Assembly: GCF_000422465.1 (NCBI RefSeq)
Contig: NZ_KE383845.1
Span: 524,004-588,003, forward strand
Direction: 5' to 3'
From: Paenibacillus harenae DSM 16969
GTDB taxonomy: Bacteria; Bacillota; Bacilli; Paenibacillales; Paenibacillaceae
DNA: 64,000 bases
Position 1 is the first letter of the stretch. Every line of letters begins with the position of its first letter. A program made the translations under genes and the position numbers. Below are positions 51,981 through 61,700 of this stretch, one piece after another. A model generated the notes under the pieces. That model did not search any database. It was not told where the DNA came from and was given only the letters and a program-made list of their open reading frames with translations.

Positions 51981-52972
51981 AGTAAAACTCCGTCTCTTAA
52001 CTGTACAATCCGGTTCTCTTTCGCTGATACATAAGCCGCTTCAAGCATTGCGACGACCTTCAAGTTGTCTTCAGCGCTGTTAGCCGCCTTCACGCCGGTT
52101 TCCATCCAGGATAACAGCTGCTCGATGTTTTCCAAGCTGTTCTCTTCTCTGGAACAACGGTTTTCCCACCGCTCAGACGGCTGCCTGTCGCCAAGCCGGA
52201 ATAATTCAACATAGCCGTGGTCGCAGCGAAGGGTGCCCTTCTCGCCGATTACGATCATCTCCGTCCTGCCTGCCATGGAAGAGAAGCTTTGGGTATACGT
52301 GACCAACGAACCGTTCTCAAACTTCATCTGCACGGTCGCGTCTGTTTCTCCCTTGCAATCGATTGCCGCTGAAGAGCTCATCAAGCTGACGACCGATTCC
52401 GCTTCGCAGCCGAGAACCTGCCGGAATCCGTCGAACCAGTGAATGCCCATAACGGACAGCGCATGCCGCTGGCAATCCTGCCTCCAACCGGTATCCTGAC
52501 GGAAGAACATATTGGCAAAAGTAATCATGGTAACTTGGCCAATCCTATCGTCGGCTACGATTTTCTTCACTGTATCGAATGGATAATGGCGTCTGAAATT
52601 TTGATTCACGGCGACCGGGATGCCCAGCCGCTTTGCTGTCTCCGTCATTTCAACAGCATCGTTCAAGGAGTCGGCGAACGGTTTTTCTACAAATAACGGG
52701 AATCCGGCTTCAAGCAGGGGAAGAACAATCGCCTTGCGCATCGAAGTAGGCGTACACACAACCGCGACGTCGACGCCGCTCTCCTGGATAAACGTATCCA
52801 GATTCGTATACCGCTGGGGAATGCCGTATTTATTTGCCCGATGATAAAGGATTTCTTCGTTGGGGTCGCAGATGGCGCTGATCTCGATACGCTCCGGCGC
52901 AATTTTATAACCCTCCAGATGCAGCTCCGTAACGCCCCCTGCCCCGACCAGACCGACCTTAAACTTTCTCAT
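51977..52972 (-). CDS. Gfo/Idh/MocA-family sugar oxidoreductase
   Basis: 331 residues. Rossmann start VGLVGAGGVTELHLEGYK, motif FVEKPFAD, substrate-domain segment ALSVMGIHWFDGFRQVLG with the catalytic His. NAD(P)-dependent oxidation of a sugar or inositol is expected. First gene of a two-gene minus operon with a TIM-barrel isomerase. A nested palindrome lies upstream of the start. Confidence 0.92.
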   Translation of the reverse strand: MRKFKVGLVGAGGVTELHLEGYKIAPERIEISAICDPNEEILYHRANKYGIPQRYTNLDTFIQESGVDVAVVCTPTSMRKAIVLPLLEAGFPLFVEKPFADSLNDAVEMTETAKRLGIPVAVNQNFRRHYPFDTVKKIVADDRIGQVTMITFANMFFRQDTGWRQDCQRHALSVMGIHWFDGFRQVLGCEAESVVSLMSSSAAIDCKGETDATVQMKFENGSLVTYTQSFSSMAGRTEMIVIGEKGTLRCDHGYVELFRLGDRQPSERWENRCSREENSLENIEQLLSWMETGVKAANSAEDNLKVVAMLEAAYVSAKENRIVQLRDGVLL

Positions 52973-52984
52973 GACGGTTCACCT

Positions 52985-53033
52985 CATTCAATTATATTCA
53001 CATTTATTCAACTGTGTTGAATTACATTGAATG
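52985..53033. promoter_or_regulatory. Nested palindromic operator upstream of the dehydrogenase-isomerase operon
   Basis: ATTCAAC-TGT-GTTGAAT (53006-53022) is a perfect 7-bp inverted repeat. It is flanked by CATTCAAT (52985) and ATTGAATG (53026), themselves exact complements. No regulator gene adjoins. From 53034 to 53318 I see only the promoter region of the VOC gene. Confidence 0.6.
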
Positions 53034-53318
53034 TAGCATAGACCGTTTGGCAGCGCAATCATTTCCTTTAAGATCATGGATATATTACAAAATCAAGCGT
53101 GTTAAGCCAAGTGAATAAAGTTGTCAGAAATTATCGCCAGGTTCAATATGCCAAGCCCTCTCTTTCGAAGGGCTAACAAATAATAGTAGCGAATCCCAAT
53201 ACATGGAATCCAAATCTATTGTAAATAAGATCATTTGTTCGTAAAATCTGGTTGCACGGCTCCTTTTTGGTGTATAATGAATGAGGTTGTCCAAATTATT
53301 CCTAAGGAGCTGTGAATA

Positions 53319-53750
53319 ATGTCAATCCATTTGAATCCGTATTTGAATTTTGACGGCAACACGAAAGAAGCGGTCCACTTTTACGAGAAAGCGCTGGGCG
53401 GGAAAGTGATTGTCTTCATGACGTTCGGTGATATGCCGGCGGACCCGAATTATCCGATAACGGATGATATGAAGGATCGCGTTATGCATGCGCACTTGAA
53501 AATCGGCGACTCGGATCTCATGTTCTCCGATACGATCGCAGGCATGCCTTATCAGCCAGGCAATTCGATTCAGATTGCCATCCATCCCAAAGAAGAGGCA
53601 AGAGCGAGAGAAATCTTCGCAGCTTTGGAAGACGGCGGACAAGTCGTCATGCCCCTTCAGAAGACAGATTGGAGCCCCTTGTACGGAATGGTAACTGACA
53701 AGTTCGGCGTTACTTTCCAAGTGAGTGTCCAAGGAGAGCAGCAGCAATAG
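53319..53750 (+). CDS. VOC-family protein, PhnB-like
   Basis: 143 residues: SIHLNPYLNFDGNTKEAVHFYEKALGGKV, HAHLKIGDSDLMFSDT, VMPLQKTDWSPLYGMVTDKFGVTFQVSV match PhnB/3-demethylubiquinone-like VOC proteins. These are cytoplasmic dimers, and the role of this subgroup is not defined. AAGGAG precedes the ATG. Confidence 0.92.
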   Translation: MSIHLNPYLNFDGNTKEAVHFYEKALGGKVIVFMTFGDMPADPNYPITDDMKDRVMHAHLKIGDSDLMFSDTIAGMPYQPGNSIQIAIHPKEEARAREIFAALEDGGQVVMPLQKTDWSPLYGMVTDKFGVTFQVSVQGEQQQ

Positions 53751-53780
53751 CACGCAGACTTCCGCTCCGCCACTAAATAA

Positions 53781-53810
53781 AGCCTCCTGTTCGCGAATGG
53801 ACAGGAGGCT
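53781..53810. terminator. Terminator between VOC and kinase-like genes
   Basis: AGCCTCCTGT and ACAGGAGGCT form a perfect ten-bp stem with a ten-nt loop between convergent genes. Confidence 0.88.
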
Positions 53811-53866
53811 TAATCATTCATTGCCTTTATGGGGAACCCAAGTTAAGTTGCTCGTAAGTATAAGAC

Positions 53867-54703
53867 TTACATAGAGATTTGTCCTTTTATCGCGTTGTTC
53901 CACGTTTCAAAATACTCATCCATTGTTTGATAACGATCGCCTTTTTCAAGACTGACCGCCTTTAAAGCTATCGAATACAATTTTGCATTTGCTTGCCAAT
54001 TATCGAAAGAGCGTTCAACCCCGCCGCCAAACAACTGAAATGCAGCAGCCCCCATTTGGAAAACGTTCGACCTCTCATCAATCTGTGCGCCCAATTGAAA
54101 TTCCTCAGGCGACATATACCTGCTTGATCCCCACATCCGTCCCATCGTATTCATTACTGGTTTCTTACTGTAAAACTCTACATCGCAAATCATCGTTTGT
54201 TGGGTAGTGAAATTGTACATGATACAGCCATCATAAAAGTCAATTGCTATATATCCAAGCTTGCTGACATGTAAATGAAATAACAGTATTTCTTTATAGA
54301 TATTCAGTTTTTTCTCTATCGGCAAGGCTATGAATTTATCAAAGGAATCATATTGTTTGCCCATACATTCACCGTCAAACCAGTCAAAAACAGTTAAATA
54401 TCCCCCTTTGATCTCCTTGTGATCAATCATTTCAATCAGATTAGGATAACGTAAATCTTCGTAAATAGATACGGTTGATTTTAGTCGAGCGATTGCTTCC
54501 TCAATACTTGCATTCCTTTCTAGAGTCGCTGCTCCCGCCATCTTCAAAAACAGCTTTTTGTTTTTGTTTTGAACGCCGAAACATAAGTGACCGGAATCCT
54601 GCTTGTCGAATACAGTAAAGACCTTTCCATATTCGGATAAAAAATCAAAATCAAAATCTTCTTTCAGTTCAAATGAGACATCATCGACTATTTTTTTGAT
54701 CAT
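53867..54703 (-). CDS. Divergent protein kinase-like protein, possibly a pseudokinase
   Basis: 278 residues with a kinase-like layout: LFLKMAG (candidate ATP-site Lys), helix SIEEAIARL, hinge region LTVFDWFDGECMG, catalytic-loop position GYIAIDFYDGCIMYNF, activation start ICDVEFYSKKP, then GSSRYMSPEEFQLGAQIDERSNVFQMGAAAFQLFGG (APE helix and the F-helix Asp). The catalytic loop lacks the usual HRD and following Asn, and DVEF replaces DFG, so catalysis may be altered or lost. The ATG at 54703 follows GGAGGT. No transmembrane segment, no phosphatase gene nearby. Confidence 0.75.
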   Translation of the reverse strand: MIKKIVDDVSFELKEDFDFDFLSEYGKVFTVFDKQDSGHLCFGVQNKNKKLFLKMAGAATLERNASIEEAIARLKSTVSIYEDLRYPNLIEMIDHKEIKGGYLTVFDWFDGECMGKQYDSFDKFIALPIEKKLNIYKEILLFHLHVSKLGYIAIDFYDGCIMYNFTTQQTMICDVEFYSKKPVMNTMGRMWGSSRYMSPEEFQLGAQIDERSNVFQMGAAAFQLFGGGVERSFDNWQANAKLYSIALKAVSLEKGDRYQTMDEYFETWNNAIKGQISM

Positions 54704-54743
54704 TTCTACCTCCGATAGCATTGATTTTCGATTCCTGTAAAGT

Positions 54744-56570
54744 TTAAGAAGCGACTTGTGCTAAACATCTGATTTCAAAAATTCTGGCATGATCCAATCC
54801 ATTCGTGCTAAGAACTTCCAAGCGGAGCCTGCACACTTGATCCAGCTCGACTCGGCATGTAATCTGCCGCTGGTAGTTATCTTGAACGTGCATTATCTGG
54901 CGGCCGTCTTCGGCAGAATTCGCCGAATATGCGATCACCCGGAATTCCTTCAACGTCTCCGGCTGCGGCCCCCATTCGTTCTGCTTATGCAAGTAGTTCT
55001 CGTGCGTCAGCGTCAACCTCCGGTGCATGCCCGTGTCGAGGACGACGGTAATTTCGCGAATCGATACCGGCGTACCCCATTCCAGCTCGATCCATGGCTC
55101 CTTGTCCTCCGGAACCGACATCCAGCGGTGCGTGCCGGGAACGACCAGGTCCGGCCTGACGCCTCTCGTCCCATGCATGGAGCGAGTGCAGCCGTCGATA
55201 ATATTTGGCGCAAGTCCGTCCGGCTGTTCGGACGATGCCCGTACCCTTGCCCCGCTCGCCAGATTGCCGTTCGCAGGAATGCCGGGAAGGAAAGCGTCTT
55301 GTTCGATAAGCCGCTGCTGCGTTCTCCGGATCAATTCCCGGTTCTGCACTGCCTCTTCCAGCAGAATCCCTTCCTTGACCGCCAAGGCGGCGAAGGTACC
55401 GGCGCCTTGGCCCATCACGCCGCAGGTCGCCATGACCCGGGTGCTTGAGAAAGCAATATGAGTCGCCGATATGTTGCGTCCCGCAAACATCAGATTGTCC
55501 ACGTTGGCGCTTACAAATGACCTGAGCGGAATCCCGTACACATAATTGGTGACCGGCTGATGGCAGGGATTGCTGTCCTTGGCCTCGATCCCTTGCGGGG
55601 GATGCGTATCCATCGGCCAGCCGCCGTACGCGATCACATCCTCGAAATGGACGGCTTCCTCCAAATCCGATTGGGTCAGCACGTGCTTCCCGACAAATCG
55701 GCGCGACTCCCGCTTGCCGGGTACGAAGCCGAACCAATCGAGCGCCCAGTTCTCTGACTCCGGATGATGTCCGCTGTTCTTGATGTGATCCCAGACGCCC
55801 ATCATGATGGCGAGCAATTCGTCGCGAATCGTCTCGTTATCCGCGATCGTATCCAGCATTCCGCCGAATTCCACCCACCAATATCCGTACTCCCATGAGG
55901 AATGACTGCGGTACTTCAAATCTTCTTCCGTAAAATGCTTCGCCCATACAGGCGGGATAAACTTCATAGGTCTGCCCATATCCTTGGCCGTGAACAACAG
56001 CGAGGAACCGAGGCGGTACGGATCGGACTCTTCGCCTGCGCTCGACTCCCCGTATTGCCGGGAGGCTTCCCGGCCCGTTACGAATAACGCTCCCGCCTCT
56101 TTGCCGAGACGGCCGTCACCCGTACAGTCCAAGAAGATATCCGCGAAGATTTCGAAGGCATGCTCCGTGCTTTCCCGGGCGGCCTTTACCGACACGATCC
56201 GATTCCCGTCCATCCGCACGCCCGTAACCGCAGTATTGAGCATCAGCGTCAGGTTCGGTTCCGCTCTGCATTTCTCATATAAAATAAGATCGAACATGGA
56301 CGCGCTGCGCTGCGGATTGCGAACTGCGCATTCAAGAAGGATTTCTTCGATAATGCCGCCTTCCCTAGCCTCCGTCTCCAGCTCCTTCCCCCGCTTGGAA
56401 TGAGCCGCTCCGACGATGTGCATCCGAATTTCCGAAGATGCATTTCCCCCCAGGACAGGCCGATCCTGACAAATGATTACTTTCGCGCCGTTCCGGGCGG
56501 CCGCCAAAGCGGCTGTGACGCCGGAAACGCCGCCTCCGGCAACCAACACATCCGTATGCAACCGTTCCAT
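54744..56570 (-). CDS. FAD-dependent oxidoreductase with C-terminal discoidin-like domain
   Basis: 608 residues. N-terminal dinucleotide-binding motif DVLVAGGGVSGVTAALAAARNGAKV, then DCTGDGRLGKEAGA, and LMFAGRNISATHIAFSSTRVMATCGVMGQGAG, as in the FAD_oxidored family. From about residue 440 an F5/8-type (discoidin/CBM32-like) beta-sandwich begins: NLASGARVRASSE, NIIDGCTRS, WIELEWGTPVSIREITVVLDTG. No signal peptide, so it acts inside the cell on an imported glycan or its product. The ATG at 56570 follows AAAGGA; a GTG two codons upstream is possible. Last gene of the rightmost importer operon. Confidence 0.88.
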   Translation of the reverse strand: MERLHTDVLVAGGGVSGVTAALAAARNGAKVIICQDRPVLGGNASSEIRMHIVGAAHSKRGKELETEAREGGIIEEILLECAVRNPQRSASMFDLILYEKCRAEPNLTLMLNTAVTGVRMDGNRIVSVKAARESTEHAFEIFADIFLDCTGDGRLGKEAGALFVTGREASRQYGESSAGEESDPYRLGSSLLFTAKDMGRPMKFIPPVWAKHFTEEDLKYRSHSSWEYGYWWVEFGGMLDTIADNETIRDELLAIMMGVWDHIKNSGHHPESENWALDWFGFVPGKRESRRFVGKHVLTQSDLEEAVHFEDVIAYGGWPMDTHPPQGIEAKDSNPCHQPVTNYVYGIPLRSFVSANVDNLMFAGRNISATHIAFSSTRVMATCGVMGQGAGTFAALAVKEGILLEEAVQNRELIRRTQQRLIEQDAFLPGIPANGNLASGARVRASSEQPDGLAPNIIDGCTRSMHGTRGVRPDLVVPGTHRWMSVPEDKEPWIELEWGTPVSIREITVVLDTGMHRRLTLTHENYLHKQNEWGPQPETLKEFRVIAYSANSAEDGRQIMHVQDNYQRQITCRVELDQVCRLRLEVLSTNGLDHARIFEIRCLAQVAS

Positions 56571-56645
56571 CAACACCTATCCTTTCTACATATAACAGTG
56601 AAGGACCGCCGGGTTTAGTGCCAGCCCGCCGCTCCTCCGCTATGG

Positions 56646-58190
56646 TTACATTTTTTTTAGGTAGCCTAATTCGGTCAAGATTTGCTTAGCGTGTTCGATT
56701 TCCTTGTCCAGCATGAACGTATCCTTTAACTCTTTCACGAATTGATCGAATTCATTGATATCGCGCTTATCGTAGACGAACTTGAGGAACTCCTCTTCAA
56801 TAAAACGCGTTCTGTCCGCATAATTGACCTCTTGCAGCTTCGTGACGAAGCCATTGTAAGTGGTGATCCTTGGCAAGTCGGCTGCTCGCTCGATCCAATC
56901 CGCTTGGTTCGCGAACTTGGTGGAGAGGTAGCTCATCTCCGGACGACCCATGAATTGGTAGATCCAGGAATACGCCGCTTCACTTGCTTTATCGGTAGGC
57001 GTTACCTTGTCGCCGTCCAGATTGTAGTGTTCGCCCTCCAATCCGAATTGCACCATTCTCAGACCTTCATCGTGGGAGATATAATTGAACAGCTCGAGGA
57101 TCCGGTTCAGCTTCTCTTCATTGCTTCCTGCAGCCTTAGAGATCGCTACGAAGCCGGACGTAGCGCCGGCGTCCTTGAAGTCCACGGCCTCGCCATATAC
57201 ATGATCCTGGAATGGAGGAACGATAGCCCATTCCGCGTCCGGATTCGCGGTCTTCCACACTTCGACCCTATCGTCCTTCACCATGTCCGCCCATGTCGAG
57301 TAGATGGCGCCAGTCATCCCCTGGAAGGATTTTTCGAGCATCCTCTGTCCTGAATTCGTTGTCAGCTCGGGATCCAGCACCTTCGCATCAGCCAGCTTCT
57401 TAATATACGTCAAGCTTTCCTTCAGCTGAGGATCCGAATAGAAGTTCACGAGCTCTCCGTCCCGAATCTGATACTCCGGAGCTGCGCCCAGTGTAGCCAG
57501 GATCGGCGTGAAAGCCCCTAGACCTCCGAAGGATCCAGTCAGCCCATAGGTATCGTTTTTGTTATTGCCATCAGGGTCATCTTCTGTGAAAGCGACCATC
57601 ACTTCATAGAATTCATCCAAGGTTGTCGGCATGGATAAGCCCAGATTATCCAGCCAGTCTTGGCGGATCCAGTAGGAGAACGCCCGGAGGGTCGGTTCCT
57701 TGGCAACCCCATACACTTTGCCTTCTACTGTCGCTTTGTCGAAGCCGCCCTGCCCTAAGAAGGCTTGTACCTGGTCAAGCTTTTCCAGATGCGGCGTAAA
57801 ATCGGTTAGCAGTCCCCGTTTTGCATAATCACGGAAATCATTGGCAGAACCAAACATCATCAGGTCAGGCAGGTTACTCCCTGCGGCGCGAACGTTCAGT
57901 TTCTCCATCAACTCGACCTCATCGGTGATGGTCAGATTAATGCCGAGCTCCTCTTTCAGTTTATCTGCGATGAAGTCATTCTCAGGCCTCAAGGTTCCCC
58001 AGGTGCTCATCACCATCTCGATATCGATGATTTCCCTTGGCTCATTGGTAGCGGATGTACCGCTGTCTGTAGTGGAATTGGTGTCATTCCCATTGTTGCT
58101 CGTTCCATTATTGCCGCCGCAAGCCGCAAGCAGCGAGATGGTCAGGAGGATGGCTAATACGGTTTGCAGCAACTTGAGATGTTTGTTCAT
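56646..58190 (-). CDS. Carbohydrate ABC transporter solute-binding lipoprotein
   Basis: 514 residues, lipobox SLLAAC with the lipidated Cys at residue 24, then an Asn/Gly/Thr/Ser-rich linker and the binding fold (IEMVMSTWGTLRPENDFIADKL, TEDDPDGNNKNDTYGLTGSFGG). TAGGGGT precedes the ATG. It follows the two permeases and precedes the FAD oxidoreductase. The shorter length and different sequence set it apart from the cassette A/B proteins. Confidence 0.94.
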   Translation of the reverse strand: MNKHLKLLQTVLAILLTISLLAACGGNNGTSNNGNDTNSTTDSGTSATNEPREIIDIEMVMSTWGTLRPENDFIADKLKEELGINLTITDEVELMEKLNVRAAGSNLPDLMMFGSANDFRDYAKRGLLTDFTPHLEKLDQVQAFLGQGGFDKATVEGKVYGVAKEPTLRAFSYWIRQDWLDNLGLSMPTTLDEFYEVMVAFTEDDPDGNNKNDTYGLTGSFGGLGAFTPILATLGAAPEYQIRDGELVNFYSDPQLKESLTYIKKLADAKVLDPELTTNSGQRMLEKSFQGMTGAIYSTWADMVKDDRVEVWKTANPDAEWAIVPPFQDHVYGEAVDFKDAGATSGFVAISKAAGSNEEKLNRILELFNYISHDEGLRMVQFGLEGEHYNLDGDKVTPTDKASEAAYSWIYQFMGRPEMSYLSTKFANQADWIERAADLPRITTYNGFVTKLQEVNYADRTRFIEEEFLKFVYDKRDINEFDQFVKELKDTFMLDKEIEHAKQILTELGYLKKM

Positions 58191-58246
58191 ACTACCCCTA
58201 CTTTCTTATCATGTTTTCTATAAAAACCGGTGCCGGCAACCGGAGT

Positions 58247-59110
58247 TTACCCTTTGATTGCACCTAACAGCATGCCCTTGATGAAATATTTCTGAATGAA
58301 TGGATAGACCATAATCATCGGAAGACTGGCTGCAACTACGGCAGCCATCTGCAGGGTGACCGTAGGCAGCGTCACTTCTGGATTGATATTGTCCGCCATC
58401 TGATTCATCATCAGGATATTGCGAACCACAACCTGCAGCGGATACAGGTCGGAACTCTGCACATACAGCACGGCCTGAAAATACAAGTTCCAATATTGGA
58501 CCATATAGAACAGCCCGATGGTCACTAGCGATGGAACCGATAGCGGAGCAACGATCGTGGTCAAGATCCGCCACTCCTTCGCGCCATCGATCTTGGCCGA
58601 TTCGAAGATTTCCTCAGGCAAGCTCTCGAAGAAGCTCTTCATAATCAACAGATTGAAGGCCGAGACGGCGTTCGGTATAATCATGGCCCACACGGTGTTC
58701 AACAGACCGACTTGCTGCACGGTCAGATAGGTGGGAATCAATCCGCCATTGAACAGCATCGTGAACAGGATGATCAAGAGGATATACGATCTTCCATTCA
58801 GCTTCCTGCGGCTGAGCGGATAGGCCATCAGCATCGTCAACAGCAAGCTAAGCGAGGTTCCGATAACCGTTACGAACAAGGTCACCATCAATCCTCTCGG
58901 CAACTTCGTCTTCTCCAGCAGATAATGATAAGCATCGAAGGTAATACTGTCCGGGATGAAGACATACCCTCCGTTGCGCAGCACCTCGCCATAAGGAGTC
59001 AACGACATGGATACAACGAACAGAATGGGGAAGACCGCAGCCACCCCGGCCAGCAGTAACACAGTGAATACAACGATGTCAAACCAGCGTTCCGAATGTC
59101 CTTTCACCAT
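58247..59110 (-). CDS. YtcP/LplC-type sugar ABC transporter permease
   Basis: 287 residues, six membrane helices, EAA loop ESAKIDGAKEWRILTTIVAPLSVP, C-terminus VYPFIQKYFIKGMLLGAIKG. The ATG at 59110 follows GGGGG; it overlaps the end of the preceding permease gene by seven bases, so translation is coupled. Confidence 0.93.
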   Translation of the reverse strand: MVKGHSERWFDIVVFTVLLLAGVAAVFPILFVVSMSLTPYGEVLRNGGYVFIPDSITFDAYHYLLEKTKLPRGLMVTLFVTVIGTSLSLLLTMLMAYPLSRRKLNGRSYILLIILFTMLFNGGLIPTYLTVQQVGLLNTVWAMIIPNAVSAFNLLIMKSFFESLPEEIFESAKIDGAKEWRILTTIVAPLSVPSLVTIGLFYMVQYWNLYFQAVLYVQSSDLYPLQVVVRNILMMNQMADNINPEVTLPTVTLQMAAVVAASLPMIMVYPFIQKYFIKGMLLGAIKG

Positions 59111-60063
59111 ACGCCTTGCCCCCATCTCTTAGCGAACGCATTCGCGCCAAGCACGAGCCATAGGCCGATGAAGGACTTGAACAAGCCGACAGCGGAAGCC
59201 AGGCTGAAATTCAGTTGCTCCAAACCTGTACGATACACCCAGGTATCGATGATATCCGCTACCGGATAGACCCGGATATTGTACATGACATAGATTTGCT
59301 CGAACCCGGCGTCCAATATATGACCTATACGTAGGATCAACAGCAGAACGAACACGTGTGTAATGCTGGGCAGAGTGATATGCCATATCATGCGGAAGCG
59401 GCTGGCTCCGTCCACACGCGCTGCTTCATACAAAGATGGATCTATCGAAGACATGGCGGCAAGATAGATGATCGCGCCCCAGCCGATATCCTTCCAGATC
59501 TCCGAGCCCACCAGTACGCTGCGGAACCAATCCGTTGAGGACAGGAAGGGAATCGCTTCGAACCCTATCGACTGTATCCATCGATTCAACAAGCCTGTCG
59601 TCTCTGACAGGAACGCGAGCGAGATCCCGTATATGATGACCCAGGACAGGAAGTGCGGCATATAGGTTAGCGTCTGAACGGACCGCTTGAACCACAACAC
59701 CCGGCATTCATTCAACAAAAGCGCCATGATGATATCCGGGAACATGCCGAAGGTGATCTTATATAGGCTGATTAAAAAAGTATTGGTCAGGAGCTGAGTG
59801 AAATACGTGGATTGAAAGAAATATTCGAAATGCTTGTACCACGGATCTGCCCATGGACTTCGCCAAATGCCCTCGAGAAGATCAAAGTCCTTGAAAGAGA
59901 TCATGACGCCGTACATCGGGAAATACTTAAATATGATAAAAAAAATGAATCCCGGCAACAGCATATAGTACCAGGACCGCTGTGACCAGATTTCCTTCCA
60001 TCGTTTGCGGTGGATCGAAGGTGTTCGGTGAGTTGTAGTTGGGTTTATGATTTTCTGAGCCAT
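59104..60063 (-). CDS. LplB-type sugar ABC transporter permease
   Basis: 319 residues; the first helix is WYYMLLPGFIFFIIFKYFPMYG and the EAA loop EAARVDGASRFRMIWHITLPSI. GGGAGG lies upstream of the ATG. The 161 nt between it and the regulator gene (60064-60224) hold its promoter or leader but no clear palindrome. Confidence 0.93.
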   Translation of the reverse strand: MAQKIINPTTTHRTPSIHRKRWKEIWSQRSWYYMLLPGFIFFIIFKYFPMYGVMISFKDFDLLEGIWRSPWADPWYKHFEYFFQSTYFTQLLTNTFLISLYKITFGMFPDIIMALLLNECRVLWFKRSVQTLTYMPHFLSWVIIYGISLAFLSETTGLLNRWIQSIGFEAIPFLSSTDWFRSVLVGSEIWKDIGWGAIIYLAAMSSIDPSLYEAARVDGASRFRMIWHITLPSITHVFVLLLILRIGHILDAGFEQIYVMYNIRVYPVADIIDTWVYRTGLEQLNFSLASAVGLFKSFIGLWLVLGANAFAKRWGQGVW

Positions 60064-60224
60064 GACTGCCCTCCCTTGTGCTTGCTAACCCTAATGTATC
60101 AGCAATGCGCCACAGCGAGAAGGAACGGAATTAGTGACTTCCTGGAACATATTTTTGCGATTGGGGACCTCTCCACAAGGAAAACCGGCCGAAAGCGTGT
60201 TCATCACCATTTCTATGAACAAAT

Positions 60225-61697
60225 TTATGAAAGGGCTTTCCGATATTCGCTAGGCGTCAACTGAACCCATCTCCGGAAGATCTTGGAGAAATAGTTGTTA
60301 TTGGCGAACCCTACAAGATGGCCGATCTCATGGATGGGGAAATCCGTCTCCGTCAAATATCGTTTGGCCCGCTCAATCCGGTGCTTCTGGAGAAAATTAA
60401 TGAGCGTATCGCCTGTCTTGCGCTTGAACAGACTGCTCACATAATGTTCGTCCATATTCACATATTCCGCCATCGACTTCAACGTAATCTCTTTATCATA
60501 GTACTGGTGGATACGATGGATGATTTTGTTGATCTCCTCATGATCGGTGAACTCGCGTGTCTCATGAAGGTGCTGAGCCTGCGCCGCCTCTAGCCGCTGC
60601 TTCAGAACACCAAGTAGAACCTGATGCGAGGACGCCAGCCACAAAATCTCCTGATCCGTCTGCGGTCTCCTCATGATGCGCAGCAGCATGCCCTCCAAGC
60701 GGACTGACTCCTCCTTCACAATCGGGATCCGAATGCCTTGCTGCTCGAACAGCGACCAGATTCGGTCCAGAATGAGGAAGGCATCATCCAGCTTGCCCAT
60801 CTCGATATATTGAATTAGCTTGCCTTCCAGTTCCCAAGGAATCGCCCGATTCGCGATCGGATCAGCTTGTGCGGCATAGCCGCTCTTCACTTGATACCAC
60901 TTATGACGCAAGTGATCCAGCGCGCGGACCCAAGTGTCTCTAACCCGCTCGGGTCGCGGGAAGCCAACCTTCAGAACCACCGCTTGCGATTGCATTTCAA
61001 GCGCCGAGAACTCATCGTCCTGCTTGCCGGCACTGCGGCGCCAACAGAAGAAGGTGGCGATTCCGCTGCGTATGAATGTATGAATCTCCATCTCTGCGGA
61101 ACGGTTGGCTGCACGTAGAGCTTGCAATCGATCGGATACGGAAGCTTGAGGACCAAGCAAGAGGACGATTACAAGACACTCTGCATATTCATGGTATTCG
61201 ACAGGCTCAATGGGTCTGGCAGCTTCCCCCAATGACCCCTTCGCGGCATATTCCTCCCACCATGATGAATACAGGCCGTTCCATCTGCCAAAGAACCTTT
61301 CCAATTGCTGCATTCTGCGCTTCCGAAGCTCAGCGGACAGCTCGATCAGCTTCTTACGAAGCGATTCGATGGACATGGAGAGCTTCAGTACATAACCCGA
61401 TGCGCCATATTCCACGGCTTCTTTCGCATATTCGAATTCATTGACACAGGTAAGCATGATGAAGCACGTATCAAAGCCGAGCTGCCTCGATTGCTTAAGC
61501 AGCTCAAGACCATCCATGATCGGCATCATGATGTCCGCGATGACGAGATCAGGCTTCTCCGCTCTCATGATCTCCAGCGCTTGCTCGCCGTCATCCGCTT
61601 CCCCTATGATCTCGTACCCCAACTCATTCCAATCGATCTGCTTCCGCACGGAACGCCGGATATAAGGCTCGTCCTCGACCAATAATACTTTCCACAT
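60225..61697 (-). CDS. YesN-type response regulator with AraC domain
   Basis: 490 residues. Receiver with E8, D9, phospho-acceptor D55 (VIADIMMPIMDG) and LKLSMSIESLRKK. The C-terminal AraC domain has ITLKSMAEYVNMDEHYVSSLFKRKTG and EIGHLVGFANNNYFSKIFRRWVQ. The upstream kinase stop lies three bases before this ATG, with AAGGAGGG at the kinase gene end as ribosome binding site. Likely activator of the permease-binding-protein genes that follow. Confidence 0.93.
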   Translation of the reverse strand: MWKVLLVEDEPYIRRSVRKQIDWNELGYEIIGEADDGEQALEIMRAEKPDLVIADIMMPIMDGLELLKQSRQLGFDTCFIMLTCVNEFEYAKEAVEYGASGYVLKLSMSIESLRKKLIELSAELRKRRMQQLERFFGRWNGLYSSWWEEYAAKGSLGEAARPIEPVEYHEYAECLVIVLLLGPQASVSDRLQALRAANRSAEMEIHTFIRSGIATFFCWRRSAGKQDDEFSALEMQSQAVVLKVGFPRPERVRDTWVRALDHLRHKWYQVKSGYAAQADPIANRAIPWELEGKLIQYIEMGKLDDAFLILDRIWSLFEQQGIRIPIVKEESVRLEGMLLRIMRRPQTDQEILWLASSHQVLLGVLKQRLEAAQAQHLHETREFTDHEEINKIIHRIHQYYDKEITLKSMAEYVNMDEHYVSSLFKRKTGDTLINFLQKHRIERAKRYLTETDFPIHEIGHLVGFANNNYFSKIFRRWVQLTPSEYRKALS

Positions 61698-61700
61698 CCG

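Noticed and set aside
54789..55448. 219-codon open frame on plus
   Set aside because: Antisense to the FAD oxidoreductase gene; composition is Arg/Pro-rich as in shadow frames.
54985..55737. 250-codon open frame on minus in another frame of the FAD oxidoreductase gene
   Set aside because: Same-strand out-of-frame shadow, Arg/Gly-rich, no start signal.
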